From: Deinococcus frigens DSM 12807
Lineage (GTDB): Bacteria; Deinococcota; Deinococci; Deinococcales; Deinococcaceae
DNA length: 64,000 bases
Assembly (NCBI RefSeq): GCF_000701425.1
Contig: NZ_JNIW01000010.1
Location: 29,743 to 93,742 of the forward strand
Direction of reading: 5' to 3'
Both the position numbers and the translations under genes were made by a program. The notes beneath the pieces were generated by a model. That model was not told the origin of the DNA. It worked only from the letters and a program-made list of their open reading frames with translations, and made no database searches. Of this stretch, positions 21,288 through 31,797 are shown piece by piece (positions within the stretch are counted from its first letter, which is position 1; each line of letters begins with the position of its first letter).

Positions 21288-22373
21288 ATGCCCGACGCCT
21301 CACCCAAGCTGTTTCAGCCGCTCAAGCTTCAGCGCCTCACGCTGCCCAACCGGATCGTGGTCTCGCCCATGTGCATGTACAGCGCGCAAAGCGGTCTGGC
21401 CAACGATTTTCACCTGGTTCACCTGGGCCAGTTTGCGCTGGCGGGGGCGGGTCTGATCTTCACCGAGGCCGCCGCCGTATCGATGGAGGGCCGCATCAGC
21501 CCCGAGGACCTGGGCCTGTGGTCCGACGATCACATTGTGCCGCTGGGCCGCGTGACCGACTTTATCCACGCGCACGGCGGGCTGGTGGGCACGCAACTGG
21601 CGCACGCCGGGCGCAAGGCCAGCACCTACGCCCCGTGGCGCGGCAAGGGCGTGGTGGCGCACGAGTACGGCGGCTGGGGGGTGATCGGGCCGGATACGCA
21701 GCCCTTCGCGCCCAGCTTTCCCACGCCCAGCGCCATGACGGTGGCCGACATCGGGCGCGTGACCCAGGACTTTGTGGCCGCCGCCCAGCGCGCCGAGATG
21801 GCGGGTTTCGACGTGATCGAGGTCCACGCGGCGCACGGCTACCTGCTGCACCAGTTCCTGTCGCCGCTGTCCAACTCGCGGACCGACGGGTACGGCGGTT
21901 CCTTTGAAAACCGCACGCGTTTCGTGCTGGACGTGGTGCGGTCCGTGCGCGGCGGCTGGCCCATGCACAAACCGCTGTTCGTGCGCCTCAGCGCCACCGA
22001 CTGGGCCGAGGGCGGCTGGGATCTGAAGCAGACCGTGCAGCTCGCGGGCCTGCTGAGCCGCGAGGGCGTGGACGTGCTGGACGTCAGCAGCGGCGGCCTG
22101 ACCACCGAGCAGCAGATCACCCCCGGCCCCGGCTACCAGGTGCCCTTCGCGTCGGCGGTCAAGACGGCGGTGTCCGGTCTGGACGTGATGGCCGTGGGCA
22201 TGATCGAGTCCCCGGAGCAGGCCGAGCGCATCCTGCAAAACGGCGACGCCGATCTGATCGCCCTGGCCCGCCCCTTCCTGGGCGATCCCCACTGGTCCCA
22301 GCACGCCGCCAAGCGTCTGGATGTGGCGCTGGAGATGGTGCCGCAGTACCAGCGCGGCCACCGACTGGATTAG
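21288..22373 (+). CDS. NADPH dehydrogenase of the old yellow enzyme family (NamA/YqjM-like)
   Basis: This 361-residue FMN enzyme reduces activated C=C bonds. TIM-barrel motifs: [13 protein letters not shown] (Cys near the flavin, as in YqjM), [27 protein letters not shown], and the active-site run [20 protein letters not shown] followed by [15 protein letters not shown], with both substrate-binding His in place. The C-terminal FMN-phosphate loop is [11 protein letters not shown]...LIALARPFL. It belongs to the short thermophilic-like class. The physiological substrate is unknown. Confidence 0.93.
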   Translation: MPDASPKLFQPLKLQRLTLPNRIVVSPMCMYSAQSGLANDFHLVHLGQFALAGAGLIFTEAAAVSMEGRISPEDLGLWSDDHIVPLGRVTDFIHAHGGLVGTQLAHAGRKASTYAPWRGKGVVAHEYGGWGVIGPDTQPFAPSFPTPSAMTVADIGRVTQDFVAAAQRAEMAGFDVIEVHAAHGYLLHQFLSPLSNSRTDGYGGSFENRTRFVLDVVRSVRGGWPMHKPLFVRLSATDWAEGGWDLKQTVQLAGLLSREGVDVLDVSSGGLTTEQQITPGPGYQVPFASAVKTAVSGLDVMAVGMIESPEQAERILQNGDADLIALARPFLGDPHWSQHAAKRLDVALEMVPQYQRGHRLD

Positions 22374-22539
22374 GGGGCACCAGGGTGAGCGGGCCACCGG
22401 GCAGGCCAGAAACCCAGACGGAATCCGTGCACAGAGGGTGGGCCGGACAATGATTTCCTCCGCGCCCAGCCTTCTCCCGCGCTCAGATTTGTGCCTCAAC
22501 TCCCGACGCCCCGCCGCCCGGCGTGGCATGCTGCGGCCA

Positions 22540-23382
22540 ATGGTCGTCCTTCCCGTCCGCTTCGAGCGCAGCCCCCGCCTTCACCCCATGCTCAGTGAAG
22601 ACACCTTTGCCGTGGGCACGCGGGTGGTGGTGCAGGGCAAACGCGGGCCGGAGGTGGCCACCGTGCGCGGCGGGCCGGGACAGGCCAAGAACACCGAGCG
22701 CTACGGCGCGGTGCTGCGCGCGGCCACGCCGGGAGACCTGACGCGCTGGGACGAGCTGCACCGCACCGGCGAGGACCTGAAATGGCTGCTGCGGGCGCGG
22801 GCGCGCGAGCGCGGGCTGGCGGTCAAACTGGTGGCGGTGGAATTCACGCTGGACGAGAGCCTGGTCACGGTCAGCTACAGCGCCGACGAGCGCATCGAGC
22901 TGACGGGCCTGATCGGCGAAGTGCGCGAACGGACATCCGCCCGCGTCAACTTCGCGGCCATCGGCCCGCGCGAGCAGGCGCAGATGATCGGCGCGCTGGG
23001 CGCATGCGGGCGCGAGAACTGCTCGTCCAACCACCTTCAGGACTTCGCGCCGGTCAGCATCCGCATGGCGCGCGATCAGCAGCTTCCACTGAATCCAGAA
23101 AAGCTGTCGGGGCCGTGTGGGCGGCTACTGTGCTGCCTGCAATTCGAGCACAGCCAGTACCAGGACCTGCTGCGCGATCTGCCGCGCAAGAACGCCAAGG
23201 TCTGCCACACCGGCAGCGGCGCGTGCGGCAAGGTCACCAAACTGCACCCGCTGACTGGAACCGTGGATGTCTACAGCGATCAGGGCATGCTGACGAATGT
23301 TCCAGCAGGCGAGTTGCGCCGCGCCTCCGAATCGGAGGGCCAGGGCGGGCCGGGCAAACGCGGGGCCGACGCCTCGGAGTGA
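22540..23382 (+). CDS. PSP1-domain protein (RicT/YaaT-like)
   Basis: This 280-residue protein has the PSP1 fold ([10 protein letters not shown] through [17 protein letters not shown]) and the cysteine-rich signature [11 protein letters not shown], then [14 protein letters not shown] and CHTGSGACG. In Bacillus RicT these cysteines bind Fe-S clusters, and the protein works with RicA/RicF in RNA maturation and sporulation or competence control. The role here is unknown. The frame is open for 73 codons upstream with no homology. ATG 22540 is chosen because the conserved part begins there; ATG 22528 is the alternative. Confidence 0.87.
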   Translation: MVVLPVRFERSPRLHPMLSEDTFAVGTRVVVQGKRGPEVATVRGGPGQAKNTERYGAVLRAATPGDLTRWDELHRTGEDLKWLLRARARERGLAVKLVAVEFTLDESLVTVSYSADERIELTGLIGEVRERTSARVNFAAIGPREQAQMIGALGACGRENCSSNHLQDFAPVSIRMARDQQLPLNPEKLSGPCGRLLCCLQFEHSQYQDLLRDLPRKNAKVCHTGSGACGKVTKLHPLTGTVDVYSDQGMLTNVPAGELRRASESEGQGGPGKRGADASE

Positions 23383-23455
23383 CGACGGTAATGGTGCCCT
23401 GGCAGACGGCCAGCCGCTCAGCCATTCGGACGGCGATTTGACGCCTGCCACACGC

Positions 23456-23461
23456 TAGAAT
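23456..23461 (+). promoter_or_regulatory. -10 box of leaderless pepF-like gene
   Basis: TAGAAT, 7 nt before the ATG at 23469. Confidence 0.6.
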
Positions 23462-23468
23462 TCACAAC

Positions 23469-25181
<1,713 letters not shown>

Positions 25182-25264
25182 ACTTCACTTTCCAGCTTCC
25201 GACCTGTCCCAGAACAGACCGGCGCGGCCCCCCACGGCCCGTGTCGGGGCACAATGGGGGCCAG

Positions 25265-27460
25265 ATGCAGCCCGTCACCGTCCTCCTTCTCGCACTGGGT
25301 CTCAGCGTGGCCGCCTCCGGTACGGCGGCTGAAGCGACTCCGAATCCACCACCGCCCGCACCGCCCACTGCCTGCGCCCTGCCCACCGGCCCGCTGCCCA
25401 CGCGCACGCGGGCGGTGTTCGTACTGGACACCAGCGGCAGCATGCGCGGCATCGGAGACGGGCGGGCCGACATCTTCGGGCGGGTGCGGGCCGAGTTAAA
25501 CCGCCACGTGCGGCAGGCGCAGCCGGACCGGGTGGAACTGCTGACCTTTGACGCGGGCCTGCAAACGCGCCGGGGCTTTGACCGCCCCGCCGGAACGCCG
25601 CAGTGGAATGCCGCGCTGGAGCGGCTGAGGGCCGACGGCAGCAACACCTACCTGTACCGCAGCCTGCGCGCGGCCCTGGAACCGCTGACGGGCCGCAGTG
25701 AGTACGTGACCACCGTGTACGTGCTGACCGACGGCATTGACAATGACGACCTGCGGCCCTTCACGGCGGCCCAGGCACTGGCAGCCTTCGCGGAGCGCGG
25801 TCCCTTTGACCGCCTGCACTACCTGGCGCTGGGCACCGGGATTCCCGCCGACGCCCGCCGCGCGCTCAGCGCCAGCGACTACGCCGACGGCCAGACCGTG
25901 CCGCTGGGTCAGCTGCCCCGGCTGGGTGGCCCTGGCCTGAGCAGCGGGCTGCGGCGGGTCACCGATCTGACGGCGGTCCCGGTGCCCTTCGCCGATGGCA
26001 CGCCGGTCCGGCTGGCGGCCCCCGACAATCTGGGCCTCCGGTTGGTCCCGGACGTGGTCAAGAATGGCAGGGCGGGGCTGACGGCACGCGGCAACCTCCC
26101 CTACGGCGCGGCGGCGCTGCTCTGCGCGCCCGGCGATACCTCTCCATCAGGGAGCGGGCCGACGCCCGGCAGCGTGGCCCCCAAGCCCCAGCAGGTCCTG
26201 CTGCGCCTGAACACCACGCCGCCCCTGACGCTGCTCAACCCCGGTGCAGACCGGGCGCTGGCCCAGGGCGAGGAAACCGCGCTGCGCTACCGGGCCGACC
26301 CTGGCGTGAAGCTGGAGGGCCTGAGGGTGGACGGCCTACCGCCGGGGCTGCGGGCCGTGATCTCGCGCCTGCCTGGATCGCGGGAATTTACCGTTCGGTT
26401 CATCAACGCTGCCCTGAGGCCGGGTCAGACAGTCACGCCGCTGCTGGCCCTGCCCGGCGGCGTGGAGGTGGCCCTGCCCGCCGTTGTGTGCCATACGGGG
26501 GGCCGTGCGCCGGATGCTGCCGCACCCACAGCTCAGACCAATCCAGAGGAGCCGCAGTCACCGGTCCAGGCTCAGCAGGATCAGGAGCGGCAGGACCGGG
26601 TGGGCCGCTGGGCCACCCTGATCGCCGGGCTGGAGTGGTTGCGGGCGCTGGTGCTGCTGGCACTGATCGGCGGCGCGGTGTTCTGGCTCCTGGCCCGGCG
26701 CAGGCGTGGGGGGGGCGGGCAGAGCGGCGCGGCGGGCAGCGGGCGGCGGCTCCTGCGCGGATCGGCGGCGGCGAGCGTCAGCCCGAGGCCCGCGCTGAGC
26801 ATGCAGACCGCACTGCGGGTCGAGCCGCCTGCGGTGGAGGGCATCGAGTACAGCGGGGGCCGCCTGCTGTCGCTGGTGGCGGCGGGCGGCGAGGTGACCC
26901 CGGTGCCGATCCCGCTGGGCGGTCCCTTCGATCTGGGGCAACTGGCGCGCGTGCCGCACCTGAGCGGCCTGCGCGCCGAGCAACACCGCGACGGCCTGCG
27001 CATCCTGCGGGTGCCCGCCGATCTAGAGGTCAGCCAGGGCGCGCGGCTGATCGTGGCCGGGGACGTGGTGCGGCCCGGCACGCTGCTGGGCGTCGCGGTG
27101 GGCCGCGCTGGCCGCGCTCCGCAACCCGCGCTGGGCACCCTGGCCGGGCTGGGCCAGCCCCTCACCCTGCATCATGAAGCCGTGCATCACGAAACCCTGC
27201 ACCAGGACGCGGCCAGTGTGCGCGCCGCCGGACCCTATGGCCAGCACACCGTCACCCTGCCGCCGGGTCCCAGCGACCTGGGCATGGTCTTCGGCGCGCC
27301 CGCCCTAGAGGGCCTCAGGGTGACCGTCAGCAGTCCCCGCATCCTGCTGGTAGAGGTCCCAAACGGCCTGCGCCTGCGCCGCAGCGGCGAGTCGGCTCCG
27401 CTGCAACCTGGCAGCTATCTGCCCGGCCTGACCCTGGTGGACCTGCCCGACGACAAATAA
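25265..27460 (+). CDS. Membrane-anchored von Willebrand factor A domain protein
   Basis: This 731-residue protein starts with a signal peptide (MQPVTVLLLALGLSVAASGTAAEA). The VWA domain (about residues 48-235) opens with VFVLDTSGSMRG, keeping the DxSGS metal-site motif, and has VYVLTDGIDND. A middle region with Pro-rich linkers leads to a membrane helix near residue 470 (ALVLLALIGGAVFWLLARRRR). The C-terminal ~240 residues are therefore probably cytoplasmic. The frame also allows a GTG at 25241, but the ATG at 25265 gives the clean signal peptide. Function unknown; VWA proteins usually mediate metal-dependent protein contacts. Confidence 0.82.
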   Translation: MQPVTVLLLALGLSVAASGTAAEATPNPPPPAPPTACALPTGPLPTRTRAVFVLDTSGSMRGIGDGRADIFGRVRAELNRHVRQAQPDRVELLTFDAGLQTRRGFDRPAGTPQWNAALERLRADGSNTYLYRSLRAALEPLTGRSEYVTTVYVLTDGIDNDDLRPFTAAQALAAFAERGPFDRLHYLALGTGIPADARRALSASDYADGQTVPLGQLPRLGGPGLSSGLRRVTDLTAVPVPFADGTPVRLAAPDNLGLRLVPDVVKNGRAGLTARGNLPYGAAALLCAPGDTSPSGSGPTPGSVAPKPQQVLLRLNTTPPLTLLNPGADRALAQGEETALRYRADPGVKLEGLRVDGLPPGLRAVISRLPGSREFTVRFINAALRPGQTVTPLLALPGGVEVALPAVVCHTGGRAPDAAAPTAQTNPEEPQSPVQAQQDQERQDRVGRWATLIAGLEWLRALVLLALIGGAVFWLLARRRRGGGGQSGAAGSGRRLLRGSAAASVSPRPALSMQTALRVEPPAVEGIEYSGGRLLSLVAAGGEVTPVPIPLGGPFDLGQLARVPHLSGLRAEQHRDGLRILRVPADLEVSQGARLIVAGDVVRPGTLLGVAVGRAGRAPQPALGTLAGLGQPLTLHHEAVHHETLHQDAASVRAAGPYGQHTVTLPPGPSDLGMVFGAPALEGLRVTVSSPRILLVEVPNGLRLRRSGESAPLQPGSYLPGLTLVDLPDDK

Positions 27461-27556
27461 AGCGGGAACGGTCAGACTCCGCCCAGAACTGGCCTGCATG
27501 GAGCTTGTTTGCTCAGAGCTGGTCTCCCCTTGCAGTTCTGCGCCCCGCCGCCGCGC

Positions 27557-27562
27557 TACCCT
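27557..27562 (+). promoter_or_regulatory. -10 box of the membrane protein at 27571
   Basis: TACCCT, 8 nt before the ATG at 27571. Confidence 0.5.
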
Positions 27563-27570
27563 CTGTGCCT

Positions 27571-28053
27571 ATGGATCTGCTCCGCGCCATTCACGGCTAC
27601 CAGTTCGGCTCCTCGCTGGCCCTGCTGTTTCCCACCCCTTACGCCCTGTCCACGCTGATTTTGCTGCTGTGGAGCATCGCCCCAGCGATCAAGGGCATGG
27701 TGAGCAATTCGTTCACGGTGTGGCTGCGGATCGTCTGGGTACTGACCCTGATTCCGGTGGCGACCGGCGTGATCCTGGCCCTGGGCGGCGCAAAGGTGCC
27801 CAGCGCAGTCAATGTGGGCGGCGGGCTGACCAAGTACGGCCTGCCCTACGATCCCAGCCGTGATCTGGAACACTGGATGTATTCGGCCTTCGCGCTGATC
27901 AGCCTGTACGTGATCGAGGTGCTGGTGCGGGGCCGCATGATCGAACACCGCAAGGGTCTTAAATTTCTACCCGTCGCCACCCTGTTCCTGTATGGCGTGG
28001 CCTACATGATCGGGAGGGTGGCAGTCCTGCCGGGCAGCACTCCAGGCACCTGA
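27571..28053 (+). CDS. Four-helix integral membrane protein, unknown function
   Basis: This 160-residue protein has four predicted membrane helices (segments around LALLFPTPYALSTLILLLW, IVWVLTLIPVATGVILALGG, MYSAFALISLYVIEVLV and FLPVATLFLYGVAYMIG) joined by short loops. The loop GGLTKYGLPYDPSRDLEHW is polar. No family is recognised. The ATG is preceded by a TANNNT box. The frame is open 22 codons upstream, but that part is not hydrophobic. The 233-bp gap that follows shows no gene. Confidence 0.72.
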   Translation: MDLLRAIHGYQFGSSLALLFPTPYALSTLILLLWSIAPAIKGMVSNSFTVWLRIVWVLTLIPVATGVILALGGAKVPSAVNVGGGLTKYGLPYDPSRDLEHWMYSAFALISLYVIEVLVRGRMIEHRKGLKFLPVATLFLYGVAYMIGRVAVLPGSTPGT

Positions 28054-28286
28054 GGCCGCGCCGGGAATTTTAGACACTGGGGGGGTAAAGAGTTCCGCTG
28101 GGCGACAAACGCTGAACCCTTACTTTAAGGCGGATATCCGGATGGTCACCTGAAGGGCCACTGGCGCGGTGCTTACATCATCGAGGTCCGCTCAACCACG
28201 AGAGCCGCCATCCCCCCCCGGTCCCCCTGAACTCGATCAGCTCGGCTCATCCGCTCGCCACGCCGCTGTGTTCATCTGGAACGCCT

Positions 28287-29600
28287 ATGTCTTCCCGTTG
28301 TCTTTGCTTCATCTTTTTGCTGCTGATCGGTCTGGCACACGCGGCGTCCAGCACGGTCACGGTGCGGTCCGGCGACACCCTTTTCAAGATCGCCACCCGC
28401 GCGGGCCTCAGCGTGGCGCAGCTCAAGGCGGCCAACGGCCTGAGGGGCGACACCATCCGGCCAGGGCAGGTGCTGAGGCTGGGCAAGGTGGCGGCCAGCC
28501 CCGCCGCGCCTGCCCGCGCACCTGCCGAGGTGACCCACACCGTTCAGCGCGGCGACTTTCTCAGCAAGATCGCTGCCCGGTACGGCGTCAGCGTCGGCGC
28601 ACTTCAGGCGGCCAACAAGCTGAGCGGCACGCTGATCACGCCGGGGCAGCGCCTCAGGATTCCAGCGCGCAGCGCAGCCCCCGCTCCCCGGCCCACCACC
28701 GAGGTGCGGACGCTGTTCACCTACGTCTACATGAAGCGCACGGAGACGCCCGCCGTCATCGCCCGGCGCTACCGCATCAGCGTGGACAAACTGCGCCGAC
28801 TGAACAATCTGGGCAGTTACCGGTACATCGTGCCGGGCATCAAGCTGCTGGTGCCGTCGCACGTTCCGGTGCCCATTCCGCCCAGACCGCTGGGCCGCGC
28901 GGCGAGCTACAAGCAGCTCCGGCCCCTGGATATTTCGGTGCAGATCGTCAATGTGGACCTGCGTCACCGCAACGTGCTGGTGGCCCCGGTGCTGCCCGGC
29001 GGCGGCCTGAATTTCGGTTCCGGCGCGCGGGTGGGACAGCTCGCCCGCATCAGCGACGCGCAGGCCATTATTAACGGTTCGTACTTTCACCCGCACAGCT
29101 TTGCCCCCGCCGGGGACATCGTGACGCAGGGGCGCATGTTGACCTGGGGCCGCATTCCGCAGGCGCTGGCCATCACCCCGGACAACCGCGCCGCCATTCG
29201 CCCCAGCACCACCGGTCTGCTGCGGCTTCCACTGGACAGCGCGTGGCAGGGCATGGAAACCGTCATCGCCACCGGGCCGCGCATTCTGGCCGGGGGCCGG
29301 GTGCAGCGCCAGTACAGCAACGCCTTCCGCGATCCGGCGCTGTTTGGCCGCGCTGCGAGAAGCGCCATCGGCCTGATCAGCAACCGCGATCTGGTGATGG
29401 TCAGCACCCGGTCGCGCCTGACCACCACCGAGATGGCCAAGGTGCTGTCCCGCCTGGGGATTCAGGACGCCCTGCTGCTGGACGGCGGCAGCTCCACCGG
29501 CCTGGCCTGGAACGGCAAGCCTGTGCTGGACAGCGTCCGCAAGGTCAGCTACGGCATCGGCGTGTTCACCGGGTACACCGGGCGGCGGTACATCCGCTGA
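28287..29600 (+). CDS. Secreted LysM-repeat protein with phosphodiester glycosidase (NAGPA) domain
   Basis: This 437-residue protein has a signal peptide (FIFLLLIGLAHAASS) and two clear LysM repeats for peptidoglycan binding: VRSGDTLFKIATRAGLSVAQ and VQRGDFLSKIAARYGVSVGA. A third, divergent repeat follows (RRYRISVDKLRRLNNL). The C-terminal ~220 residues match the NAGPA fold: IINGSYFHP, FAPAGDIVTQG, AIGLISNRDLVMVSTRSRL and DALLLDGGSSTGLAW. The domain is linked to hydrolysis of sugar phosphodiesters, so the protein probably acts on the cell wall or an envelope polymer. The substrate is inferred only. Confidence 0.88.
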   Translation: MSSRCLCFIFLLLIGLAHAASSTVTVRSGDTLFKIATRAGLSVAQLKAANGLRGDTIRPGQVLRLGKVAASPAAPARAPAEVTHTVQRGDFLSKIAARYGVSVGALQAANKLSGTLITPGQRLRIPARSAAPAPRPTTEVRTLFTYVYMKRTETPAVIARRYRISVDKLRRLNNLGSYRYIVPGIKLLVPSHVPVPIPPRPLGRAASYKQLRPLDISVQIVNVDLRHRNVLVAPVLPGGGLNFGSGARVGQLARISDAQAIINGSYFHPHSFAPAGDIVTQGRMLTWGRIPQALAITPDNRAAIRPSTTGLLRLPLDSAWQGMETVIATGPRILAGGRVQRQYSNAFRDPALFGRAARSAIGLISNRDLVMVSTRSRLTTTEMAKVLSRLGIQDALLLDGGSSTGLAWNGKPVLDSVRKVSYGIGVFTGYTGRRYIR

Positions 29601-29723
29601 GGCGCGGGGCGGGGCAGTCTAGCCGTCAGCAGGTCGAGCGGTCAGACGGCAGGACCCTACCTCTGGCACAGGTCCTGGACCGCCTTGCGTCGGCGTTCAC
29701 GGTCACCCCGCCGCTTTCTGCCC

Positions 29724-29729
29724 TACCAT
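29724..29729 (+). promoter_or_regulatory. -10 box before rbfA upstream frame
   Basis: TACCAT, 6 nt before an ATG at 29736 that opens a 13-codon frame rather than rbfA itself. Confidence 0.5.
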
Positions 29730-29735
29730 AGCGGG

Positions 29736-29777
29736 ATGACCTGTTTCTCCTCCCCCCTCTCCCGGTTGCGGGCATGA
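29736..29777 (+). CDS. 13-codon upstream frame coupled to rbfA
   Basis: [13 protein letters not shown], whose TGA overlaps the rbfA ATG (ATGA). The TANNNT box is spaced for this ATG, so a leaderless mRNA would be read from here and rbfA translated by coupling. rbfA has no Shine-Dalgarno sequence of its own. Confidence 0.45.
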   Translation: MTCFSSPLSRLRA

Positions 29778-30061
29778 AGCCCGAGCAGGTACAGTCCCAG
29801 ATCACGCGCGTGCTGAGCGAGGCGATCTCTGGCCTGCGCGATCCGCGCGTGCCGCTGATCGTGACCGTCGAGCGCGTGACCCTGACCTCCGATTTCAGTC
29901 TGGCGCGGGTGTATGTCAGTTCGCTGGGGGCCGATCTGCCCGACTTGCTGGAGGCCCTGGAGCGCGCGCGCGGCCACCTGCAACGTCAGGTCGCGCAGCA
30001 GGTCCGCATGCGCCGCACGCCCACGCTGGAATTCCGCTCGGCGGAGGACAACCTGCTGTGA
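29774..30061 (+). CDS. rbfA: Ribosome-binding factor A
   Basis: This 95-residue protein assists late 30S ribosomal subunit maturation and cold adaptation. It has the KH-like RbfA pattern: [36 protein letters not shown], and the C-terminal [11 protein letters not shown] (R-x-P-x-L-x-F). It is slightly shorter than E. coli RbfA, lacking the flexible tail. Its TGA overlaps the GTG of the thioesterase gene (GTGA), so the two share a transcript. Confidence 0.9.
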   Translation: MKPEQVQSQITRVLSEAISGLRDPRVPLIVTVERVTLTSDFSLARVYVSSLGADLPDLLEALERARGHLQRQVAQQVRMRRTPTLEFRSAEDNLL

Positions 30062-30450
30062 CGGGCGTGCAGACCACACTGCGGGTGCGTTACGCCGAGA
30101 CCGACATGATGGGCGTCGTCCACCACGCCACCTACCCGGTGTGGTTCGAGGTGGGCCGCAGTGACCTGATGCGTGAGCTGGGCCTGCCATACACCGAGAT
30201 CGAATCTCGCGGCTATTACCTGATGCTCTCGGGCCTGAACGTGGAATACCGCCGCGCCGCCCGCTACGACGACGAACTGACCGTGACCACCTACATCTCG
30301 GCCATCCGCAGCCGCACCGTGACCTTTACCTACCAGGTCCGGCGCGGCGACGAGCTGCTGGCGACCGGCGAGAGTCGCCACATCACCACCGACAAGCAGT
30401 ACCGCCCCGCCCGGATGCCGGAGGATGTGCTGGCGGCGCTGGGAGGCTGA
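30058..30450 (+). CDS. Acyl-CoA thioesterase (YbgC/4HBT hotdog family)
   Basis: This 130-residue hotdog-fold enzyme has the YbgC signature [25 protein letters not shown], with the catalytic Asp at residue 16 and the conserved Tyr and Trp, then [19 protein letters not shown]. It hydrolyses short-chain or hydroxybenzoyl-type acyl-CoA. It starts at a GTG overlapping the rbfA stop. No Tol-Pal genes are adjacent, unlike E. coli ybgC. Confidence 0.9.
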   Translation: MTGVQTTLRVRYAETDMMGVVHHATYPVWFEVGRSDLMRELGLPYTEIESRGYYLMLSGLNVEYRRAARYDDELTVTTYISAIRSRTVTFTYQVRRGDELLATGESRHITTDKQYRPARMPEDVLAALGG

Positions 30451-30476
30451 CCCCGGTTCTCGCCTGTAGGCCCGCC

Positions 30477-30512
30477 CAGTCCAGCCCGCTTAGTCCAGCC
30501 CGCTCAGTCCAG
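30477..30512. repeat. 14-bp tandem repeat, about 2.6 copies
   Basis: Units [C/T]AGTCCAGCCCGCT at 30477-30490 and 30491-30504, then a partial third. It spans the gap between convergent genes and reaches the stop codon of the deacetylase. Confidence 0.7.
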
Positions 30513-31259
30513 AAAGTCCCTCGCGCGCAGGTGGCTGGCGCGCAGGTTGAAGCGCTCGGCGTGCTTGACCCCGGCCAGTCGCCCGGCTCCCGCGCGGCCC
30601 TCGCGGAACAGTTCATCGGTCCACTGCCACTTGTAGAAGTCACGGTAGTACGAGGCGATGGCGGCGGCGGTGTCCAGCGTGTCCCCAATATCCACGAAGA
30701 CTTCGGGGTAGGGACTGGCCGGAGCGAAGTACTGGTAAAAGCGGACCGGATCGCGCCACGCTTCCAGGCGGCGCACATCCTCGCCGCTCTCCACCGCGTC
30801 GTCGCCGCTCAGATCGGGGGCGGGGGGCATGGGCTGACCGCCGCCCTGCTCGTTGACGATCTTGGGGATGCGGGCCAGCGTGACCGCGTCGAAGGCGATC
30901 TTGGCGGTCATGCGGTGGTCCGGGTGCGGGTGATCGTCGCTCCAGGTGATGACGGCGTTGGGGCGAAAGCCAGCGTACAGCTTCGCGAGTTGCAATGCCT
31001 CGTCGCGGTGTCCGGTCATGCGGCTGTCGCCCATGTCGAAGAAGTGGTACTGCGCGCCGATTTTCTCGGCCACCCAGGCCCCATGTTCGCGCCGGATACG
31101 GGTAACTTCCTGATGCGAGGTGTCACCAAACTGGCTGGCGAGTTCGCCCAGCGTGGTCCAGACCAGCATGATCTCGTCACCCCTCGCCGCGTGCTTTGCC
31201 AGGGTTCCAGCGCAACCAATCTCGTCGTCGGGGTGGGCAAACACAGCCATGATTCGCAT
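30504..31259 (-). CDS. PIG-L/LmbE-family zinc deacetylase
   Basis: This 251-residue protein has the zinc-binding AHPDDE motif at residues 8-13 and the second ligand region SDDHPHPDHRM. The family removes N-acetyl groups from GlcNAc-type substrates, including the bacillithiol precursor (BshB) that Deinococcus species are known to use. The flanking sequence does not settle whether this is BshB or a paralogue. The ATG at 31259 is preferred over 31271 because TATGCT lies 7 nt before it. Confidence 0.86.
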   Translation of the reverse strand: MRIMAVFAHPDDEIGCAGTLAKHAARGDEIMLVWTTLGELASQFGDTSHQEVTRIRREHGAWVAEKIGAQYHFFDMGDSRMTGHRDEALQLAKLYAGFRPNAVITWSDDHPHPDHRMTAKIAFDAVTLARIPKIVNEQGGGQPMPPAPDLSGDDAVESGEDVRRLEAWRDPVRFYQYFAPASPYPEVFVDIGDTLDTAAAIASYYRDFYKWQWTDELFREGRAGAGRLAGVKHAERFNLRASHLRARDFLD

Positions 31260-31266
31260 GGGAGAC

Positions 31267-31272
31267 AGCATA
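31267..31272 (-). promoter_or_regulatory. -10 box selecting the deacetylase start
   Basis: TATGCT on the minus strand, 7 nt before the ATG at 31259. It overlaps the alternative ATG at 31271. Confidence 0.5.
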
Positions 31273-31296
31273 AACCCATCCCGCAGGCTCTGGGGG

Positions 31297-31758
31297 TCAG
31301 CGCACGAAGCGGATGCTCAGCGGGTAGTGGTACGGCTGCCCGGCGCTGACCCGCACCACCGCCACGATCATGAAGATGAACGGCACGATGCTCAGCAGCA
31401 ACAGCAGCGGCACGAAGAACACGAAGAAGGCCGCGAAGGTGCCCAGAAACGCGAAGGCCCCAAAATCCTGCGATCCTGCCGCCGTGCCCAGCGCCCCGCC
31501 GACGAGGCCGAGGCTGAACAGGATCAAGGCCAGCACGCCGACCACCAGGCCGTACAGCCACATGCTCAGTTGAAAGTTCAGCGCCTCCTTGCCCTGCTGA
31601 TCCAGCGCGGGGCTGCGGTCCCGCAACGCCAGCCACGCCACCAGCGGCCCCAGCACATTGCCCAGCGTGGGAAGCAGAAAGCCTGCCAGCGGCGACAGGT
31701 GGGTCAGGACCGCCGGGGTGCGGTCAGCTTCGGGAATGGCGAGGGCGGTGCGGCTCAT
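31297..31758 (-). CDS. DUF4870-family membrane protein
   Basis: This 153-residue protein has the DUF4870 layout: LTHLSPLAGFLLPTLGNVLGPLVAW, then KEALNFQLSMWLYG and two long helices, ending PYHYPLSIRFVR. Three to four membrane segments. Function unknown. The frame is open far upstream over rnhA on the other strand; the ATG at 31758 is chosen because TACTGT lies 5 nt before it and the conserved region begins soon after. Confidence 0.85.
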   Translation of the reverse strand: MSRTALAIPEADRTPAVLTHLSPLAGFLLPTLGNVLGPLVAWLALRDRSPALDQQGKEALNFQLSMWLYGLVVGVLALILFSLGLVGGALGTAAGSQDFGAFAFLGTFAAFFVFFVPLLLLLSIVPFIFMIVAVVRVSAGQPYHYPLSIRFVR

Positions 31759-31763
31759 GCTTG

Positions 31764-31769
31764 ACAGTA
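31764..31769 (-). promoter_or_regulatory. -10 box of leaderless DUF4870 gene
   Basis: TACTGT on the minus strand, 5 nt before the ATG at 31758. It faces the rnhA box 15 bp away. Confidence 0.55.
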
Positions 31770-31784
31770 CGCGGCCCGCCTGCC

Positions 31785-31790
31785 TACAGT
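31785..31790 (+). promoter_or_regulatory. -10 box of leaderless rnhA
   Basis: TACAGT, 7 nt before the GTG at 31798. Confidence 0.6.
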
Positions 31791-31797
31791 TCCGGGC

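Noticed and set aside
21300..22529. 409-residue minus-strand frame opposite the old yellow enzyme gene
   Set aside because: It is a shadow of a clearly conserved gene, with no motifs.
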